NCBI RefSeq assembly: GCF_001262495.1
Contig: NZ_LGYE01000001.1
Coordinates: 434,001 to 498,000 of the forward strand
Source: Microbacterium sp. GCS4
GTDB lineage: Bacteria; Actinomycetota; Actinomycetes; Actinomycetales; Microbacteriaceae
Direction: 5' to 3'
DNA length: 64,000 bases
A program made the translations under genes and the position numbers. This document shows, piece by piece, positions 60,963-64,000 of the stretch (within the stretch, counting starts at the first letter, position 1; each line of letters starts with the position of its first letter). The notes beneath the pieces were generated by a model, which ran no database searches, was not told the DNA's origin, and was given only the letters and a program-made list of their open reading frames with translations.

Positions 60963-62498
60963 TCAGTGCGTGGGTGCCTTGCGTAGTGTGACGGCCGCGA
61001 TCACGCCGGCCAGCACGACGAGCGCGGCTCCGATGAGCGAGGTCACGAGCACTCCGGAGCCGAAGGCCGCGGACGCCGCCGCCCACAGAGCCTCGCCGAG
61101 CTGCGCGGGGAGCGCTGCGGCCGCGGTGTACGCACCGGCAAGGGTCTCGGCCGCCGCGTGGGCGGCGTCTGCGGGGATCCCGTCCGGTATCACGAGCGCT
61201 CCGCGGTAGAAGGCCGTGATGAGGCCACCCAGCACCGCGGTGCCGAGGACGGCGCCGAGCTCGTACGCGGTCTCGGACACCGCACTCGCGGCACCGGCCT
61301 TGGCCGCCGGCGCGCTCGACAGGATCAGCTCGTTCGAGATCGTCTCCGCCGCGCCGATGCCGATGCCCAGCACCACGAACGCGAGGATGAGCGGCGCGAC
61401 GCCGTGGTCCTCGGTGGAGACGGCGACGAGCAGGTAGCCGATCACCGAGAACACCAGTCCGGCGGGCACCAGGACGTGCGGCGCCACGCGGCGCGAGATC
61501 GGCACCACGCTGAGACCGGCGACGATCATCGCGACCATGCCGGGTACGAGAGCGAGACCCGCGACCATCGGCGAGAGCCCCAGGACCAGCTGCAGGTGCT
61601 GCGACACGAAGTACAGGAAGCCGACGAGCGCGACGACGCTCAGAAGGTTCACGAGGATCGCGCCCGAGAACGAGCCGCGGCGGAACAGCGCCATGTCGAG
61701 CATCGGGATCTCGGCGCGCAGTTGCCGGCGCACGAACAGCCAGCCCATCACCACGCCGAGCAGTGCCCAGGCGCCGGCGGCCAGCGAGGGGCCGTCCACG
61801 GCGAAGGATTTGATCGCGTACACGACCGGGATCATCGCGGCCATGGAGAGCAGGATGCTGATCGGGTCGATGCGACCGGGGTGGGGGTCACGGCTCTCTG
61901 GCACGAGCAGCGGCGCACAGATCAGGAGCGGGATGAGCACCGGCACGGCGATCAGGAACACGGAGCCCCAGGCGAAGTGCTCGAGGAGGAACCCGCCGAC
62001 GATCGGTCCCAGGGCAGCGCCCGCGGAGAACGCGGACGCCCACACGGCGATCGCGAGGCGGCGCTGGTCGCGGTTCAGGAAGATCGACCGCAGCAGCGAC
62101 AGCGTCGACGGCATCAGCATGGCGCCGAAGAATCCGAGGAGGGCGCGAGCGGCGATCAGCAGTCCGGCGGTGGGCGCGAACGCGGCGAGGGCGGACACGA
62201 CGGCGAATCCGGTCGCGCCGATCAGCAGCATCCGGCGGCGTCCGAAGCGGTCGCCGAGCGTCCCCATGGTCACGAGGAGCCCCGCCAGCACGAGCGGATA
62301 CACGTCGATGATCCACAGCTGCTCGGCGCCGGTGGGGGCGAGCGCGATGGAGATCTCCGGGAGCGCGAAGCTCAGCACTGTGTTGTCCACCGAGACGAGC
62401 AGCACCGGCAGCATGAGGACGACGAGCGCCGCCCATCCGCGGGCTCCTACCCGGGGAGCGTCCGTCTCCGTCGTCGGGATCGACGCCGTACGGGTCAT
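60963..62498 (-). CDS. DHA2-family MFS drug exporter
   Basis: 511 aa with fourteen predicted helices, the size of the EmrB/QacA group. [30 protein letters not shown] is motif A-like and [11 protein letters not shown] and VGGFLLEHF follow. It exports toxic compounds by proton antiport. AAAGGTG precedes the ATG at 62498. It is divergent from a TetR repressor gene, its likely regulator. Confidence 0.92.
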   Translation of the reverse strand: MTRTASIPTTETDAPRVGARGWAALVVLMLPVLLVSVDNTVLSFALPEISIALAPTGAEQLWIIDVYPLVLAGLLVTMGTLGDRFGRRRMLLIGATGFAVVSALAAFAPTAGLLIAARALLGFFGAMLMPSTLSLLRSIFLNRDQRRLAIAVWASAFSAGAALGPIVGGFLLEHFAWGSVFLIAVPVLIPLLICAPLLVPESRDPHPGRIDPISILLSMAAMIPVVYAIKSFAVDGPSLAAGAWALLGVVMGWLFVRRQLRAEIPMLDMALFRRGSFSGAILVNLLSVVALVGFLYFVSQHLQLVLGLSPMVAGLALVPGMVAMIVAGLSVVPISRRVAPHVLVPAGLVFSVIGYLLVAVSTEDHGVAPLILAFVVLGIGIGAAETISNELILSSAPAAKAGAASAVSETAYELGAVLGTAVLGGLITAFYRGALVIPDGIPADAAHAAAETLAGAYTAAAALPAQLGEALWAAASAAFGSGVLVTSLIGAALVVLAGVIAAVTLRKAPTH

Positions 62499-62535
62499 GG
62501 GTCACACCTTTCGAATCGCGACGGCCCGAAACTAA

Positions 62536-62549
62536 ACCGTCCGGCTGGT
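62536..62549. promoter_or_regulatory. Candidate TetR operator between DHA2 exporter and TetR gene
   Basis: ACCGTCCGGCTGGT has dyad symmetry (ACC-nn-CCGG-nn-GGT). It lies in the 119-bp gap, 38 bp from the exporter start and 69 bp from the TetR start. TACTAT and TAGTTT, possible -10 boxes for the exporter, flank it on the minus strand. Supported only by symmetry and place. Confidence 0.5.
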
Positions 62550-62617
62550 ATAGTAACAGAATCACCGCTCCCCTGGCACTAGCGTGAACACAGGAATCCG
62601 CCGAGCAGAGGACCCCG

Positions 62618-63163
62618 ATGCCCAGACCGCCCCTGGCCCGCGAACGCGTGCTCGACGCGTTCGAGAAGATCGTCATCAACGACGGCGAGCGTGCCGCGAC
62701 CCTCGACGCCACGGCACGAGAGGCCGGGGTCTCGAAGGGCGGCCTGCTCTACCACTTCGGCTCCAAGGACGACCTCGTGGCCGGCATCCTGGATCGGCTC
62801 GACAGGCTCACGACGATCGATCTCGAGCGCATGAACGCCCACGACGAGGGACCCGTCGCCTATTACGTGCGCACCTCGGTGATGGAGGACGACGCGCTCG
62901 ACCGCGCCCTCATCGCCACGTCACGCCTCGCGCAGGGCGGATCCGCCGCGGCCGGCGACGCGCTGCGGCACGTGCGGCGACGCTGGGAGGACACGATCCG
63001 CCCCCACGTCCGCGATCGCGCGAGCCTCGACCTCGTGATGCTCGTCAGCGACGGGCTCTACTTCAACAATTCGCTCGACGTGAACGGCGGTGAGCACCTC
63101 GTCCCCCATCGCGAGGAGCTCGAAGCGCTGCTGGAACTCGTCCTGCGCGCCACGGCGCCCTGA
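62618..63163 (+). CDS. TetR-family transcriptional regulator
   Basis: 181 aa. The HTH at about 8-55 reads RVLDAFEKIVINDGERAATLDATAREAGVSKGGLLYHFGSKDDLV, a standard TetR sequence; the C-terminal part matches the TetR_C group found with DHA2 exporters. ATG at 62618 is preceded by AGAGGA. It is divergent from the exporter and probably represses it until a substrate binds. Confidence 0.92.
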   Translation: MPRPPLARERVLDAFEKIVINDGERAATLDATAREAGVSKGGLLYHFGSKDDLVAGILDRLDRLTTIDLERMNAHDEGPVAYYVRTSVMEDDALDRALIATSRLAQGGSAAAGDALRHVRRRWEDTIRPHVRDRASLDLVMLVSDGLYFNNSLDVNGGEHLVPHREELEALLELVLRATAP

Positions 63164-63185
63164 GGCCGCACACCTCGGGAACGCG

Positions 63186-63224
63186 GACAGGGAGGATGCC
63201 GTGCAGCACGGCATCCTCCCTGTC
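63186..63224. terminator. Bidirectional terminator between TetR and serA
   Basis: An 18-bp arm GACAGGGAGGATGCCGTG (63186-63203) pairs perfectly with its complement (63207-63224) across CAG. It lies 22 bp after the TetR stop and 11 bp past the serA stop, between convergent genes. Confidence 0.9.
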
Positions 63225-63235
63225 GTCGGCTGCGA

Positions 63236-64000
63236 TCAGACCTCGGTGATCTCGATCTGACGGAACAGGTCGGCGTCGATCGCACCGCGCACGTCGTCGA
63301 GCAGCTCGTCGGACACCGGCGAGTCGAGGGTGAGGACGCTGAGCGCCTGGTCCCCCGCCGCGAGACGGCCGATCTGCATGCCGGCGATGTTGATGCCCGC
63401 CTCGCCGAACTTCTGTCCGTAGACCGCGACGATGCCGGGACGGTCGGTGTAGAGCATCACGACATGGTGCTTCTCGATCGGCAGCTCCAGCGCGTGGTCG
63501 TTGATGCCCACGAGCTTCTCGGTCTGCTTCGGCCCGGTCAGCGTGCCCGACACCGACAGCTGCGTGCCGTCGGACAGCGCGCCCGTCAGGGTGATCACGT
63601 TGCGATACTCGGCGCTCACGTCGTCCTTGAGCAGACGCACCGCGATCCCCCGCTGCTCGGCGAGGAGCGGAGCGTTCACGTACGACACGGTCTCGCTCAC
63701 GATGTTCGTGAAGACGCCCTTGAGAGCGGCGAGCTTGAGCACGCTCACGTCGTAGGCGTTGAGCTCACCGTGCACCTCCACGTCGAGGCTCGTGAGGGGC
63801 GAGGTCGCGAGGGCCGCGAAGATCTGCCCGAGCTTCTCGACGAGCGAGATTCCGGGGCGCACGTAGGGGTCGATGACGCCTCCGGCGACGTTCACCGCGT
63901 CGGGCACGAGGTCTCCCCCGAGCGCCAGACGCACCGACTTCGCGACCGAGACGCCGGCCTTCTCCTGAGCCTCCTCGGTGCTCGCACCCAGGTGGGGCGT
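63236..64000 (-). CDS. serA: D-3-phosphoglycerate dehydrogenase (C-terminal part; start beyond window)
   Basis: First step of serine synthesis. The visible 254 residues begin TPHLGASTEEAQEKAG, part of the nucleotide-binding domain that contains the catalytic His, then the intervening domain (NAYDVSVLKLAALKGVF) and the C-terminal ACT domain (VVMLYTDRPGIVAVYGQKFGEAGINIAGMQIGR), which binds serine for feedback control. This is the long actinobacterial form. The N-terminus lies to the right of the window. Confidence 0.96.
   Translation of the reverse strand, partial: TPHLGASTEEAQEKAGVSVAKSVRLALGGDLVPDAVNVAGGVIDPYVRPGISLVEKLGQIFAALATSPLTSLDVEVHGELNAYDVSVLKLAALKGVFTNIVSETVSYVNAPLLAEQRGIAVRLLKDDVSAEYRNVITLTGALSDGTQLSVSGTLTGPKQTEKLVGINDHALELPIEKHHVVMLYTDRPGIVAVYGQKFGEAGINIAGMQIGRLAAGDQALSVLTLDSPVSDELLDDVRGAIDADLFRQIEITEV

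Overview
The window is a gene-dense, high-GC (roughly 70 %) stretch of actinobacterial chromosome. Gene content and order (smc-ftsY-ffh near rpsP, rnc-mutM-rpmF-DUF177-coaD-recG-rsmD, thiL, ddl-gpsA-plsC-murA-leuDC, GTG/TTG starts, ATGA overlaps, DUF3515, DUF2004 and DUF4349 proteins) point to the family Microbacteriaceae, most likely Microbacterium. That placement is inference from synteny and composition. No phage, insertion sequence or CRISPR array is visible, and only the two edge genes (rpsP and serA) are incomplete.

Layout. 0-8.7 kb: rpsP, a YbdK-type carboxylate-amine ligase, and a SorC-type regulator divergent from a glpD-glpF-glpK glycerol operon, with a perfect 14-bp palindrome between them; then a LysR regulator divergent from an EamA exporter. 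8.7-17.8 kb: protein targeting and chromosome genes (ffh, ftsY, smc) around lipB-lipA. 17.9-23 kb: a short leader ORF and a chain of hairpins precede a 93-aa protein, two paralogous double-GNAT acetyltransferases and an FtsX-type ABC exporter. 23-30 kb: mutM, rnc, rpmF, DUF177, coaD, recG, rsmD, thiL. 30-36.9 kb: one tightly packed leftward array leuC-leuD-murA-plsC-gpsA-ddl, preceded by a leucine-rich leader peptide. 36.9-42.5 kb: a MetY-like enzyme with a flavin monooxygenase, DUF427, a LON-substrate-binding-domain protein, and terC behind what looks like a yybP-ykoY manganese riboswitch. 42.6-47.6 kb: ECF sigma factor with a DUF4349 membrane protein, an ArsR-MFS pair, an acyltransferase. 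47.6-55.8 kb: tRNA-Glu, MBL-fold hydrolase, phosphotransferase, pepN, topoisomerase IB, a membrane protein, tRNA-Gln and gltX. 55.8-64 kb: methyltransferase, MFS, FAH-family hydrolase, ilvE, leuB, a TetR-controlled DHA2 exporter and the 3' part of serA.

How parts work together. GlpF imports glycerol, GlpK phosphorylates it and GlpD oxidises it, probably under the divergent SorC protein. LipB and LipA make protein-bound lipoate. Ffh and FtsY are the two GTPases of co-translational targeting. LeuC, LeuD, LeuB and IlvE cover most of leucine synthesis. MurA and Ddl (peptidoglycan) and GpsA and PlsC (phospholipid) sit in the same leftward array as leuCD, so the leucine leader could influence envelope genes.

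The best candidates for new biology are regulatory: (1) the leader ORF with self-complementary ribosome binding site and hairpin chain ahead of the GNAT/ABC locus; (2) the leader peptide ahead of the leuCD-murA-plsC-gpsA-ddl array; (3) the manganese riboswitch whose P1 strand is complementary to the terC ribosome binding site. None of these was computed with a folding or covariance program; they were read by eye from the bases.
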